The notes: generated from the letters alone by a model not told the origin. Positions 1 to 7,380 are shown, counted from the first letter of the stretch. The stretch: 13,767 bases of DNA from Phormidesmis priestleyi (GCA_003242115.1 QBMP01000070.1:1-13767), one strand, 5' to 3'. Program-made: numbers and translations.

Positions 1-890
1 GCTTTAATCGTCCAAGCCCGCGTTTCTTCTGGGCCGGTCGTAAAGTAGGTGCGTAGCCCCAGCAAATCGTAAGTCGCGCGAATTAAAGCCTGCAATCCGC
101 CTTCGCTCACGCCGAGCGCTTCGAGAAAATCAGCGCGTTCTTCAGCCGGAATCTCTAGCAATTCTGCCTCTACTTGCGCCGAAACCACAACCACTTCAGC
201 ATTTTCAGGAGCCGCATGAGTGCGCACTTCTTCAACCCAGCGGTTGCCGTCTGCGAGATCGTCTTCAGAGACGTTGGCTGCGTAAATTACTGGCTTGCGC
301 GTCAGCAGTCCTAACGGCTTGATAAATAAGCATTCTTCATCATCTAGCTCCACCGTTCGGGCGGCTTGCCCGTCATCTAGCACGGGTTGCAGCTTCTCCA
401 AGACTTCTAGCTCAGCTTGAGCCTCTTTATTGTTACGAGCCTGTTTGCGAATGCGATCCATGCGCTTTTCAATTTGAGCGAGATCCGACAGCGCTAGCTC
501 TAAGTTGATCACCTCAATGTCGCGCAGGGGGCCAATAGAGCCTGAGACGTGGATAATGTCGTCATTTTCAAAGCAGCGAACGACGTGAATAATCGCATCG
601 ACTTCGCGAATGTTGGCCAAAAACTGGTTGCCCAAGCCTTCTCCTTGGCTAGCGCCCTTGACCAAGCCCGCAATATCGACGAATTCCACTCTGGCGGGCA
701 CAATTTCTTTCGAGCTAGAAATCGTTGCTAGCGCCTGTAAACGAGGGTCAGGGACAGCAACGATGCCGACATTGGGCTCAATCGTGCAAAACGGAAAATT
801 TGCAGCTTGTGCCTTCGCATTCGCGACGACCGCATTAAACAGCGTAGATTTTCCGACGTTGGGCAGTCCAACAATTCCGGCTCTGAGCAT
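1..890 (-). CDS. ychF: Ribosome-associated ATPase YchF (Obg-family P-loop NTPase), C-terminus cut by window edge
   Basis: YchF is a translation-factor-class P-loop NTPase of the Obg group that binds ribosomes and, unlike most relatives, prefers ATP. The minus strand reads without a stop from an ATG at 890-888 to the window edge, giving 296 residues. The family is about 363 long, so most of the C-terminal TGS domain is missing only because the window ends. Visible motifs are the P-loop GLPNVGKS (residues 8-15), the G3 motif DIAG (72-75), a helical coiled-coil region (about 128-170), and NVSE (206-209) in place of the guanine-specifying NKxD. That change is the known basis of ATP preference. 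The stretch RAWTIK at the window edge is also typical of the family. Upstream is a 195-base divergent gap shared with the lipoprotein gene. Confidence 0.96.
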   Translation of the reverse strand, partial: MLRAGIVGLPNVGKSTLFNAVVANAKAQAANFPFCTIEPNVGIVAVPDPRLQALATISSSKEIVPARVEFVDIAGLVKGASQGEGLGNQFLANIREVDAIIHVVRCFENDDIIHVSGSIGPLRDIEVINLELALSDLAQIEKRMDRIRKQARNNKEAQAELEVLEKLQPVLDDGQAARTVELDDEECLFIKPLGLLTRKPVIYAANVSEDDLADGNRWVEEVRTHAAPENAEVVVVSAQVEAELLEIPAEERADFLEALGVSEGGLQALIRATYDLLGLRTYFTTGPEETRAWTIK

Positions 891-1040
891 AAGAATAAAA
901 GGGGTAAGGAGTACCCATAGTTTGCCTTATCCAGCATAAAGGGAAGCGGGGCTATTTCTCTAGCGATCGCATCTCCTTCACACCGCCCTGAACAAGCCAT
1001 ACGGAATTCGCCTCGTCGCCTGCTATGCTTTGCCTAATGA

Positions 1041-1062
1041 TCAGGTACTTGTCAGGTACTGT
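1041..1062. repeat. Two 11-bp direct repeats in the ychF/lipoprotein divergent gap
   Basis: TCAGGTACT occurs at 1041-1049 and again at 1052-1060, a period of 11 bp or about one helical turn. The second copy ends 25 bases before the lipoprotein start at 1086. Same-face spacing next to a start codon would suit a regulator site, but a chance micro-duplication is equally possible. The same gap holds a HIP1 octamer at 963-970. No convincing -35/-10 pair was found for either gene. Confidence 0.45.
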
Positions 1063-1085
1063 CTCAAATCGAGTCCGGTGTCCCC

Positions 1086-1712
1086 ATGATACGCTCTACT
1101 TTGCCTGCTAATTGCCCATTCAACCGCCCATCCAACCAGCGCCTCATTCGCAATGTTTTCTATGGCCTGCTGCTATTGGGCTTACTGACGCCTGGACTCA
1201 GCGGCTGCTTTTTTCGCGGGGAGCAAAATTCGGAAACAGCGATCGCGCCCGATCAGCCCATTCCTAACCGCTCAGCCCTAGAAAATCCCAACACCGGCAC
1301 ACGAATTACCGTTCCTAGCGGTTGGACGGTATCTGGCAGCGTCCAGCGCGGCAGCGCCGATATCTACACCACCTTTCAAAATAAGCTTTATACGATGGTG
1401 GTGTCTGAAAATGCCACCGGGATCAACCGATTTGGCTTAGAAGACAACTCTGAAACCTATCGCTGGCTGATTCGCAAAAGGTTAGACACCTTGGAGAGTG
1501 AAACGCGAACTGGCATAGACAGCATTGGCGGCGATAAAGCCATCCAGTACGAAATTCGCGGCATCGTTGATGGCGTCCCGGTCGTTTACCTGCACACTAC
1601 CATTGAAGGAATTGATAAGTACTATCAAGTGGTAAGTTGGACAACCGCAGAGCGCTACGCCGATGACAAAGAAACTTTACAAACCATTACCCAAAGCTTT
1701 CAAGAAACGTAG
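1086..1712 (+). CDS. Predicted lipoprotein with possible PsbP-like fold, function unknown
   Basis: This is a 208-residue exported protein. A basic N-region (residues 1-22) and a hydrophobic stretch (about 25-38) lead to the lipobox LSGC, with Cys41 as the expected lipidated residue; a lipoprotein anchored in the plasma or thylakoid membrane is inferred. After a polar linker (about 42-70) comes a single domain that begins at about TRITVPSGW and ends in YYQVVSWTT...TITQSFQE. This beta-rich layout with a late helix resembles the PsbP/Mog1-like group common in cyanobacteria. That fold is a guess from pattern, not a motif match. The start at 1086 is the only ATG before the signal sequence; its ribosome site is weak. 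The next gene follows 35 bases downstream on the same strand, so co-transcription is plausible. Confidence 0.85.
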   Translation: MIRSTLPANCPFNRPSNQRLIRNVFYGLLLLGLLTPGLSGCFFRGEQNSETAIAPDQPIPNRSALENPNTGTRITVPSGWTVSGSVQRGSADIYTTFQNKLYTMVVSENATGINRFGLEDNSETYRWLIRKRLDTLESETRTGIDSIGGDKAIQYEIRGIVDGVPVVYLHTTIEGIDKYYQVVSWTTAERYADDKETLQTITQSFQET

Positions 1713-1747
1713 CGCTTCACCTCCCTATTTGAGAAGTATTAAGACAC

Positions 1748-2317
1748 ATGGTTACTCATTTTTTTCGTGGGCTTTGCCTGAGCCTGATCAGCCTATTAGC
1801 GGTGGCCAGCTTGTGGCTAGGGCTAGGTAGCGCCCCTGCTCTAGCCGAACTCAACGATGACCATTACGACGGCAACATTTTTGCGCTGTACGCAGGCAAT
1901 GGATCAATCGTGCCGCCGCGCTTTAATCTCGCCCAGTCACTTCAGCAAGATAAGCCGACTTTGCTGGTGTTTTACGCTGATGATAGTCGCGATAGCAAGC
2001 AATTTTCATCGGTTATTTCTCAGCTACAAGCGCCCTATGGCAGGGTGGCAAATGTGTTGGCGATCGCGGCCGATTCTGTTCCCGTAAAAGACAGCTACGC
2101 CAAAAATGAATCCGGCTATTACTTCACCGGATCTGTTCCTCAAACCGTCATCTTTGAGGCTGACGGCACCGTTGTTTTTAACGAAGTTGGCCAAGTCCCG
2201 TACGAAATAATCGACGACAAAATGCGCGAAATCTTCAACCTGCTGCCCCGTGAAGAATCCGCCGAGCTACGCCGCCGCCCCATTAATGAAGTTAATGGTG
2301 AGCTAGTAAGCGATTAG
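1748..2317 (+). CDS. Lumenal thioredoxin-fold protein, photosystem I accumulation factor-like
   Basis: This 189-residue protein has a clear Sec signal peptide: basic start, hydrophobic core (about 9-27) and AxA cleavage at APALA after residue 33. The mature part would sit in the thylakoid lumen or periplasm. It opens with LNDDHYDGNIFALYAGNGS and continues with KPTLLVFYADDSRDSKQF and VPQTVIFEADGTVV. This is the beta-alpha-beta pattern of a thioredoxin fold with the cis-Pro loop at VPQT. I recognise this pattern from the cyanobacterial family often annotated as thylakoid membrane photosystem I accumulation factor, from memory and unverified. The mature protein has no cysteine (the only one, Cys10, is in the signal peptide), so thiol-disulfide chemistry is ruled out and a chaperone or assembly role is more likely. 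It probably shares a transcript with the lipoprotein gene upstream. Confidence 0.85.
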   Translation: MVTHFFRGLCLSLISLLAVASLWLGLGSAPALAELNDDHYDGNIFALYAGNGSIVPPRFNLAQSLQQDKPTLLVFYADDSRDSKQFSSVISQLQAPYGRVANVLAIAADSVPVKDSYAKNESGYYFTGSVPQTVIFEADGTVVFNEVGQVPYEIIDDKMREIFNLLPREESAELRRRPINEVNGELVSD

Positions 2318-2404
2318 CCATTATTTGAGCGTCCTTCAGCTGAGAAAGCTACTATAAGACTTAAGCGAAGGCTCATTCGCATCACTTTATGCGGGCGTCT
2401 ACCC

Positions 2405-3097
2405 ATGACCCTCTCGTCAGCGCAAACCAAACCCATCATCCAACAGCAGCCCAAACCAGACTCACTCGTCTTTGAGCGGCACGGTGCGACTTGGCAAGAC
2501 TACATCGCTCTGCGAGACAGCGCTGACAGCGACTGGCGAAAAATTTCATACTATCAAGGATGGCTGTGGGCCGATATGGGTAAAGAAGGGCCAAACCACG
2601 CTTCCTTTAGCGATTTGATCACAATGCTGTTTGGGTTTTGGGCTTTTGTGAACCCAAATGTTGCTCTGCAATCCTACGGGCGCTGTTTGATTGAGAAACC
2701 ACAAACTCAGTCTTGTGCGCCAGACTTGGTGCTGTACAAAGGGGATAATATTCCTCGCTGGCAGCCAGGAGAGCCGCGTCGAATCAGCACGCTGCGCCAT
2801 CGCTTACCCGATCTGGTCGGTGAAATTGGGGACACAACGCTGAGCTTGGATCTTGACGAGCAAAAACAAATCTATGCCAGCTTAGCCATTCCTGAATACT
2901 GGGTGATTGATGTCAAAGGCGTCAGGCTATTCGCCTTTGGCTTAAGCGAGTTTGGCACGTATGAGCCAATTCAGACTTCGCAAATTCTGACAGGACTCCC
3001 TATTGAGCTAGTAGAACAGGCTTTAGAACAACTCTCTCAAGGGACTAATACAGCAGCGGCCAATTGGTTTATGCAACAGCTACAAAAAATATCGTAG
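2405..3097 (+). CDS. Uma2-family (DUF820) restriction-endonuclease-like protein
   Basis: This 230-residue protein belongs to the PD-(D/E)XK-fold Uma2 family, which is much expanded in cyanobacteria and of uncertain cellular role. Visible family features are the N-terminal TWQDYIALRD, APDLVLY with the candidate metal ligand Asp107, LVGEIGDTT with Glu140, LDLDEQKQIYASLAIPEYWVIDV with Lys154, and the signature PEYWVID. The active-site set looks complete, so the protein could be catalytic. The start ATG at 2405 has no clear Shine-Dalgarno sequence. The gene stands alone, 87 bases after the lumenal protein gene and 293 before the next operon. A small GCGAA/TTCGC inverted repeat (2365-2380) lies in its leader. 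Confidence 0.92.
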   Translation: MTLSSAQTKPIIQQQPKPDSLVFERHGATWQDYIALRDSADSDWRKISYYQGWLWADMGKEGPNHASFSDLITMLFGFWAFVNPNVALQSYGRCLIEKPQTQSCAPDLVLYKGDNIPRWQPGEPRRISTLRHRLPDLVGEIGDTTLSLDLDEQKQIYASLAIPEYWVIDVKGVRLFAFGLSEFGTYEPIQTSQILTGLPIELVEQALEQLSQGTNTAAANWFMQQLQKIS

Positions 3098-3390
3098 TCT
3101 CGTGCTCTGTAGAGTAAAATGCAGCAGAGTAAAATGCGCATCAGCGGCTTCAATGTGTTCTGAGGGAATAAGACAGGATGCGATCGCTGTCGAGAATGAA
3201 AGCGCATCTCTACTTGAGCGCTCCTGACAAGTTTTTATCGAGCGTATCTGCAATTTTCGCATGAGCGTAAGACGCAGTGTGAAGAGATGATTTTGTGATG
3301 AATCCTACAGAAGGAAGAGGCTGAGGTGCGATCGCTCCATCACAATACAGTAGCCTTCCTCTATTAACAATTTGCCCTGACAAATGCCCT
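3098..3390. other. 293-base intergenic region with two HIP1 octamers
   Basis: This is the largest gap in the window. It holds two HIP1 octamers (GCGATCGC, starting at about 3180 and 3328) and a 15-bp-period direct repeat near its left end (listed separately). Weak minus-strand open frames cross it, but their composition and lack of family features argue against genes. It must contain the promoter of the acyl-CoA dehydrogenase/deacetylase/methyltransferase operon, but no convincing -35/-10 pair or strong terminator stem could be picked out by eye. Confidence 0.6.
3111..3137. repeat. Short direct repeat, 15-bp period
   Basis: AGAGTAAAATGC occurs at 3111-3122 and 3126-3137, identical over 12 bases, starting 14 bases after the stop of the Uma2 gene. 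It is probably a small replication-slippage duplication; no function is evident. Confidence 0.6.
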
Positions 3391-4626
3391 ATGGTTTGCA
3401 CCTCGAATAACGCTCGAACCCAGCCCGTTGAACGATTTTCTACCCAATATTCTTCGGCATCGGCCGATCTGCTGAAGATCGCTGTTGAGATCGCTAACTA
3501 TGCGGCGCAACGGGCAGCATCAGTCGATTGTATTGGTGGATTTCCGGCAGAAGAGTTTAAGTGGCTGGCTGAGGCCGGTCTTTTGACTGCGCCGCTACAT
3601 CCTGAGTATGGTGGGGTAGGGCTAGGGTTTCAATCTAGTCAAACATGGCTGTTGTTACAAATTTTAAAACAAATGGGGCGCGGTAACCTATCTTTAGGAC
3701 GAGTGTTTGAGGGACATGTGAATGCGTTGCAGTTAGTGCAAACGTTTGGAACGCCAGAACAGGTGCAAAGGTTTGCAAACGATGCCCACAACCACAAAGT
3801 GTTTGGCGTTTGGAATGCGGAAGCGGCAGATGGGGTGAAGCTTTACCCGGATGCAGACCCTGCTAACGCGGGCGGCTATCGGCTGGAGGGTAGCAAAACG
3901 TTTTGTTCGGGCTGTGGGTATGTGGAACGGCCTTTTGTGAATGGAGCGCTGCCGGATGGTCGCTGGAAAATGTGCATCGTGCCGATAGAAAAAGTAAAGG
4001 TAAAGGTGAATCCTGACTGGTGGCAGCCGCCGGGAATGCGGGCTTCAGCGAGCTATAAGGTAGATTTTACCGGGGTGGCGCTGAGTGAGAGGGAAATGAT
4101 TGGTCAGCCGGGAGAGTACTTTCAGCAGCCTTGGCTGACGGGCGGTGTGGTTCGCTTTGCGGCGGTGCAGCTCGGTGGGGCTGAAGCGCTGTTTGATGCG
4201 ACGCGCATTTACTTGCAGGGTTTGGGCCGCACCGATCATCCCCATCAGCAGGCGCGGTTAGGGAAAATGGCGATCGCTCTCGAACAAGGCAACCTTTGGC
4301 TACAGGGCGGAGCTGCCCAAGTAGAAAGCTATGCCCCTATTTTTGGAGATTTGCCGTCTGCTGATTCGGCTCACACGCGATCTGACCAGCAGCACCTGGT
4401 AAGCTACGCCAACATGGTGCGTACCGCTATTGAACAAGTTTGTATGGACATGATTCAGCTATCAGAGCGCTGCATTGGCACCAATGGGCTTTTACCGCCA
4501 CATCCGATGGAGCGAATAATTAGAGATTTGACGCTGTATCTGCGTCAGCCTGCTTTTGATGCGTCACTGACGGGCGTAGGTGAGTATGTGCTGAGCGAAA
4601 CGTCACCGGCTAGAGAGCTGTGGTGA
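3391..4626 (+). CDS. Acyl-CoA dehydrogenase-family flavoprotein, atypical active site
   Basis: This 411-residue protein has the acyl-CoA dehydrogenase layout: an N-terminal helical domain (about 25-135, with LAEAGLLTAPLHPEYGG at 59-75), a central beta domain (about 136-235, with GVWNAEAADG and YRLEGSKTFCSG), and a C-terminal helical bundle (about 245-405). The family uses FAD to remove hydrogens from acyl-CoA, though relatives act as flavin monooxygenases. Neither usual place for the catalytic glutamate appears to hold one: the C-terminal loop reads RDLTLYLRQPAFD (378-390) and the helix used in isovaleryl-CoA dehydrogenase reads GGVVRFAAVQLGG (251-263). The substrate is therefore unknown and need not be acyl-CoA. 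It is the first gene of a three-gene operon, 14 bases before the preferred deacetylase start (or overlapping it by 7 bases if the earlier GTG is used). Confidence 0.88.
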   Translation: MVCTSNNARTQPVERFSTQYSSASADLLKIAVEIANYAAQRAASVDCIGGFPAEEFKWLAEAGLLTAPLHPEYGGVGLGFQSSQTWLLLQILKQMGRGNLSLGRVFEGHVNALQLVQTFGTPEQVQRFANDAHNHKVFGVWNAEAADGVKLYPDADPANAGGYRLEGSKTFCSGCGYVERPFVNGALPDGRWKMCIVPIEKVKVKVNPDWWQPPGMRASASYKVDFTGVALSEREMIGQPGEYFQQPWLTGGVVRFAAVQLGGAEALFDATRIYLQGLGRTDHPHQQARLGKMAIALEQGNLWLQGGAAQVESYAPIFGDLPSADSAHTRSDQQHLVSYANMVRTAIEQVCMDMIQLSERCIGTNGLLPPHPMERIIRDLTLYLRQPAFDASLTGVGEYVLSETSPARELW

Positions 4627-4628
4627 TC

Positions 4629-4632
4629 GGAG
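4629..4632 (+). promoter_or_regulatory. Shine-Dalgarno GGAG that supports the ATG at 4641
   Basis: GGAG lies 8 bases before ATG 4641 in the deacetylase frame. The earlier in-frame GTG at 4620 lies inside the end of the upstream gene and has no comparable site. This favours 4641 as the true start. Confidence 0.6.
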
Positions 4633-4640
4633 ATAGGGTA

Positions 4641-5399
4641 ATGCCAGTAGCAATGTCAGTAGAGTGTTCTGCCTCAGCTGAGATCACATCTTTACCGCTC
4701 TGTTCAGCCGATGAGATTTTTTCGAGCTGCATAAGTGCTGTTGTGGTTGCGCCTCATCCGGATGATGAAACATTGGGCTGTGGGGGTGCCATAGCTTTGC
4801 TTTGTCAGCGTCATATTCCCGTACAAGTGCTGGTGATGAGCGATGGCACCCAATCTCACCCTCAATCCCAAGCCTATCCGGCTGAAAGGCTGAAAAAAGT
4901 ACGTGAATCAGAAGCTTTGAATGCGTTAAGTCTGCTAGGGGTCGCCGCTAAGAATGTGATCTTTTACGGCTGGCCGGATACTGATGTGCCTCATCCTGGT
5001 GAGCCTAATTTTGAGCAGGCGGTGACACGGTGCGATCGCGACCTTCGCCGTTTCTCACCTAGCGTGATCTTTGTTCCCTGGCAAGGCGATCAGCACTGTG
5101 ACCATCAAGCCACCTGGAAAATCGTTCACCGCTGTGTGAACGATTGGCAGCAGCCCCCGCGTCTGTTGGCTTATTCCATTTGGGGAAGCCGTGAGGCGGG
5201 TTTAGGGGCGCTACCGGATCAGACAACCGGCTGGCGACTAGATATTCGCTCGGTTCAAACCCTAAAGCGTCAAGCGGCCCTAGCACACCAGTCTCAAACA
5301 ACTGATTTAATCAGCGATGATCCGAATGGATTTCGCCTAACGCCTGCTATGCTCAACAATCTCATTCAGCCTTGGGAAACTTATTTAGAGGTCAGCTAA
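4641..5399 (+). CDS. PIG-L/LmbE-family zinc-dependent N-deacetylase
   Basis: This family removes N-acetyl groups from N-acetylglucosamine-type sugars, as in PIG-L, MshB and BshB. Counted from ATG 4641 (252 residues), the two zinc-site motifs are present: VVAPHPDDETLGCGGA, with HPDDE at about residues 39-43, and QGDQHCDHQATW, with HCDH at 152-155. MSDGTQSHP also fits the family. An upstream in-frame GTG at 4620 would give 259 residues. No signal peptide is seen, so it acts in the cytosol. It lies between the acyl-CoA dehydrogenase-like gene and the methyltransferase gene, and its stop shares a base with the next start (TAATG), so translational coupling is likely. The substrate is unknown; an amino-sugar intermediate later methylated by the neighbour is the obvious inference. 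Confidence 0.94.
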   Translation: MPVAMSVECSASAEITSLPLCSADEIFSSCISAVVVAPHPDDETLGCGGAIALLCQRHIPVQVLVMSDGTQSHPQSQAYPAERLKKVRESEALNALSLLGVAAKNVIFYGWPDTDVPHPGEPNFEQAVTRCDRDLRRFSPSVIFVPWQGDQHCDHQATWKIVHRCVNDWQQPPRLLAYSIWGSREAGLGALPDQTTGWRLDIRSVQTLKRQAALAHQSQTTDLISDDPNGFRLTPAMLNNLIQPWETYLEVS

Positions 5400-6013
5400 T
5401 GTCCGATCTTCAACAATCAGATCTTCAACAAAATGCCAGCGGCACTTTACCGCCCGACTATTTTGAAAAAATGTATGCCGCTAATCCCGATCCGTGGGAT
5501 TTTGAAACCAGTGAATACGAGGCCAAAAAGTACGCAGCAACCATTGCTGCACTGCCAAAGGCCCAATACCGTTCGGCTTTTGAAATTGGCGGCTCAATTG
5601 GCGTTCTCACCGAAAAGCTCTCTTCTCGCTGTCAGTCCTTGCTCTCAATAGATGTTTCTCAGCAGGCTCAAGCTAGAGCCAAAGCCCGCTGCCAGCATCT
5701 GCCGCAAGTCAAATTTGAAGTGATGCAGGTGCCTTATGAGTATCCGACTCATAGGTTTGATCTAACGCTGGTTTCAGAAGTGGGATACTACTGGGGCCGA
5801 GATGATTTGCCGCTGGCTCAACAGCAAATTGCCGATCATCTCGAACCGGGTGGACATTTGCTGCTAGTGCATTGGACGCCCTATGTAGAAGAGTATCCGC
5901 TGACGGGCGATGAGGTGCATGAGGCTTTTTTGCAGCAGGTAGGTACAACCTATCGCACCCTATTGAGTCAAAGAGAAGAGCGGTATCGATTGGATTTGCT
6001 GGAGCGTCTGTAG
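5399..6013 (+). CDS. NodS-like class I SAM-dependent methyltransferase
   Basis: This 204-residue protein resembles NodS, the rhizobial enzyme that N-methylates the free amine left by deacetylation of the chitin backbone of Nod factors. Family-like parts are PDYFEKMYAANPDPWDFETSEYE (19-41), SAM-binding motif I FEIGGSIGVLTEKL (61-74), the acidic end of strand 2 at SIDVS (83-87), FDLTLVSEVGYYW (120-132) and LEPGGHLLLVHW (148-159). The start at 5399 is chosen because AGAGGT lies 6 bases upstream and the codon overlaps the deacetylase stop by one base; a TTG at 5372 in the same frame is less likely. The first residues hold a duplicated SDLQQ. Its 3' end overlaps the convergent glycosyltransferase gene by 54 bases. 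Deacetylation followed by N-methylation is the inferred order. Confidence 0.9.
   Translation: MSDLQQSDLQQNASGTLPPDYFEKMYAANPDPWDFETSEYEAKKYAATIAALPKAQYRSAFEIGGSIGVLTEKLSSRCQSLLSIDVSQQAQARAKARCQHLPQVKFEVMQVPYEYPTHRFDLTLVSEVGYYWGRDDLPLAQQQIADHLEPGGHLLLVHWTPYVEEYPLTGDEVHEAFLQQVGTTYRTLLSQREERYRLDLLERL
5402..5431 (+). repeat. 15-bp tandem duplication at the methyltransferase N-terminus
   Basis: Two adjacent 15-base units (5402-5416 and 5417-5431) differ at one position and encode SDLQQ twice directly after the start Met. It looks like a recent in-frame slippage event in a region outside the conserved domain. Confidence 0.8.
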
Positions 6014-7258
6014 AACAACATAAGGGTTTGTAGCATCTGCTTTTTGCTGGCGAATGGACTGAAGGCGCTGTCGGAGGTGCATGTTAGCAAGGCTGATTTC
6101 GGTAGTAGCTTGAGCCATTCTTTTGGGGTCAATAGTTTGTTTTTGGTGGGTCGCGATCGCCTCCACCAGCCGCCCAAAAGTAGCCGTTCGCTCTATCGCT
6201 TGCCGTAGATGAGCAGGCGATAAGCCTAAGCTTTTGGCTAATAGAGCAGCAGTGCGTTCATATTCGTATACTGAAAAGCTGTTGCTTTTGTGCAAAACAC
6301 CCCAGGTATGCCGTAGCTGCCGACAGAGCAGAATGCGAGATTCAGTGAGCTCAGGTGTTTCAACCAGAATAGTCTGACGCTTTTGACTCGTTTTTGCCAA
6401 TTCTTCTAGTAGTTCGGCCAAACCGCCCGTAGCGCGGCCGAGGCGACGGGCGCTAGTTGACACTTGCGCCGCTAGACTGTGGCGAATTTTGGCATCGGCC
6501 TGTTTTAACCGGCAATAGAGGGCTACATCTTCTTCATCTTTGACCAGGGGCATACCGCCAACTTTTCCATACATCTGCGCCGTTACGGCCATATTTGCGC
6601 CACAGTACTGAAAATGCCGAGGCCAACAGTCGTGAGTTTGCGGATCGAGCAGGCATTCTAGCTGTGAGCTGAGGTACGTGTGAGCAAGGCGGCGCAAATA
6701 GTAGAGTGAAATACCATGATTAATGCCGGGCGCTGCGGCTCGACGAGTGATAATTCGGCCACCAACCGCATCAATTCCTTGATCAAACTCTTTTATCAGG
6801 GCACTGATCCAGTTGGGTGAAACCTTAGTATCTCCATCGGTAGAGGCAATTATTCTGTTTTTAAGGCCAATGAGAGAGAGCCGCCGGTAAGCTTCGTGCA
6901 TCACCATTTGGCGGGCTTTACCCACAAAGGCTTGGGCTTTGGGCAGAGAAACTTCTATCGTATGAAGCTGAATTGGATAGCGGCGGCTGAGGGAATGAGC
7001 GATCGCGACCGTATTGTCACTACAGTTATTAGCCAGCAATAAAACTTCGTAACAATTAGGGTCTAGCCTTTTACCAGCGTCATCTATCTGCTGAGCCAAG
7101 GCGCTAATCGCTGCGGGCAAGTTTTCGGCCTCATTACGAACCGGGATAATCACACACACACGGCATGATTCAAGCGGTGGCAGGGCTGTTAGCACCGGCA
7201 GATCATTTGGGCGTAGCGCTGGCAAGTTGGTGGGTGCTAACGTAGAAGGTGAGTACAC
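5960..7258 (-). CDS. Family 2 glycosyltransferase with helical C-terminal extension
   Basis: This is a 432-residue GT-A enzyme that transfers sugar from a nucleotide-sugar donor. After a Pro-rich leader (1-30) come VCVIIPVRNEAENLPAAI (34-51), LLLANNCSDNT (73-83), the metal-binding DGD at 141-143 within STDGDTKVSPNW, and KDEEDVALYCRLKQ (240-253), which supplies the acidic general-base region. No strong transmembrane segments are seen, so it is probably cytosolic or peripheral. Residues from about 275 to 432 form a charged helical extension beyond the usual GT2 core. The start is GTG at 7258, with AAGGGA about 10 bases upstream. It lies 122 bases after the transglutaminase-like gene on the same strand and converges on the methyltransferase gene. 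By content it belongs with the deacetylase/methyltransferase group; by orientation it belongs with the ATP-grasp group. Confidence 0.92.
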   Translation of the reverse strand: MYSPSTLAPTNLPALRPNDLPVLTALPPLESCRVCVIIPVRNEAENLPAAISALAQQIDDAGKRLDPNCYEVLLLANNCSDNTVAIAHSLSRRYPIQLHTIEVSLPKAQAFVGKARQMVMHEAYRRLSLIGLKNRIIASTDGDTKVSPNWISALIKEFDQGIDAVGGRIITRRAAAPGINHGISLYYLRRLAHTYLSSQLECLLDPQTHDCWPRHFQYCGANMAVTAQMYGKVGGMPLVKDEEDVALYCRLKQADAKIRHSLAAQVSTSARRLGRATGGLAELLEELAKTSQKRQTILVETPELTESRILLCRQLRHTWGVLHKSNSFSVYEYERTAALLAKSLGLSPAHLRQAIERTATFGRLVEAIATHQKQTIDPKRMAQATTEISLANMHLRQRLQSIRQQKADATNPYVVLQTLQQIQSIPLFSLTQ

Positions 7259-7285
7259 GAAAAAAGAATCCCTTAAAAAGCGTAT

Positions 7286-7314
7286 TAACTAAGTACTTCT
7301 CTAGATTCTTGCAA
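7286..7314 (-). promoter_or_regulatory. Weak candidate promoter for the glycosyltransferase gene
   Basis: On the minus strand TTGCAA (7314-7309) is followed after 17 bases by TAGTTA (7291-7286), 27 bases before the GTG start. The -35 box is good but the -10 box matches the consensus poorly. The 122-base gap makes a separate promoter for this gene reasonable, but read-through from the transglutaminase-like gene is also possible. Confidence 0.25.
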
Positions 7315-7380
7315 TTTGCTTTGATTTACTCCTCTCTACAAGGTTGTATCTTACGTTACGAATGGGGCGTAATCATCATT

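Noticed and set aside
728..1000. 90-residue minus-strand open frame over the start of ychF
   Set aside because: Most of it overlaps the conserved P-loop region of ychF in another frame, and it shows no recognisable domain.
2365..2380. GCGAA/TTCGC hairpin before the first Uma2 gene
   Set aside because: It is only five pairs with no following U-run; too short to call a terminator or regulatory structure.
3080..3401. Two short minus-strand open frames in the gap before the acyl-CoA dehydrogenase-like gene
   Set aside because: They are 60-63 residues, overlap each other, have no ribosome site or domain features, and cross repeats and HIP1 octamers.
4620..4640. Upstream GTG start for the deacetylase
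   Set aside because: It overlaps the end of the previous gene and has no ribosome site, whereas ATG 4641 has GGAG at good spacing; kept only as an alternative.
5372..5398. Upstream TTG start for the methyltransferase
   Set aside because: ATG 5399 has AGAGGT 6 bases upstream and couples directly to the deacetylase stop; the TTG would embed the start in the upstream gene.
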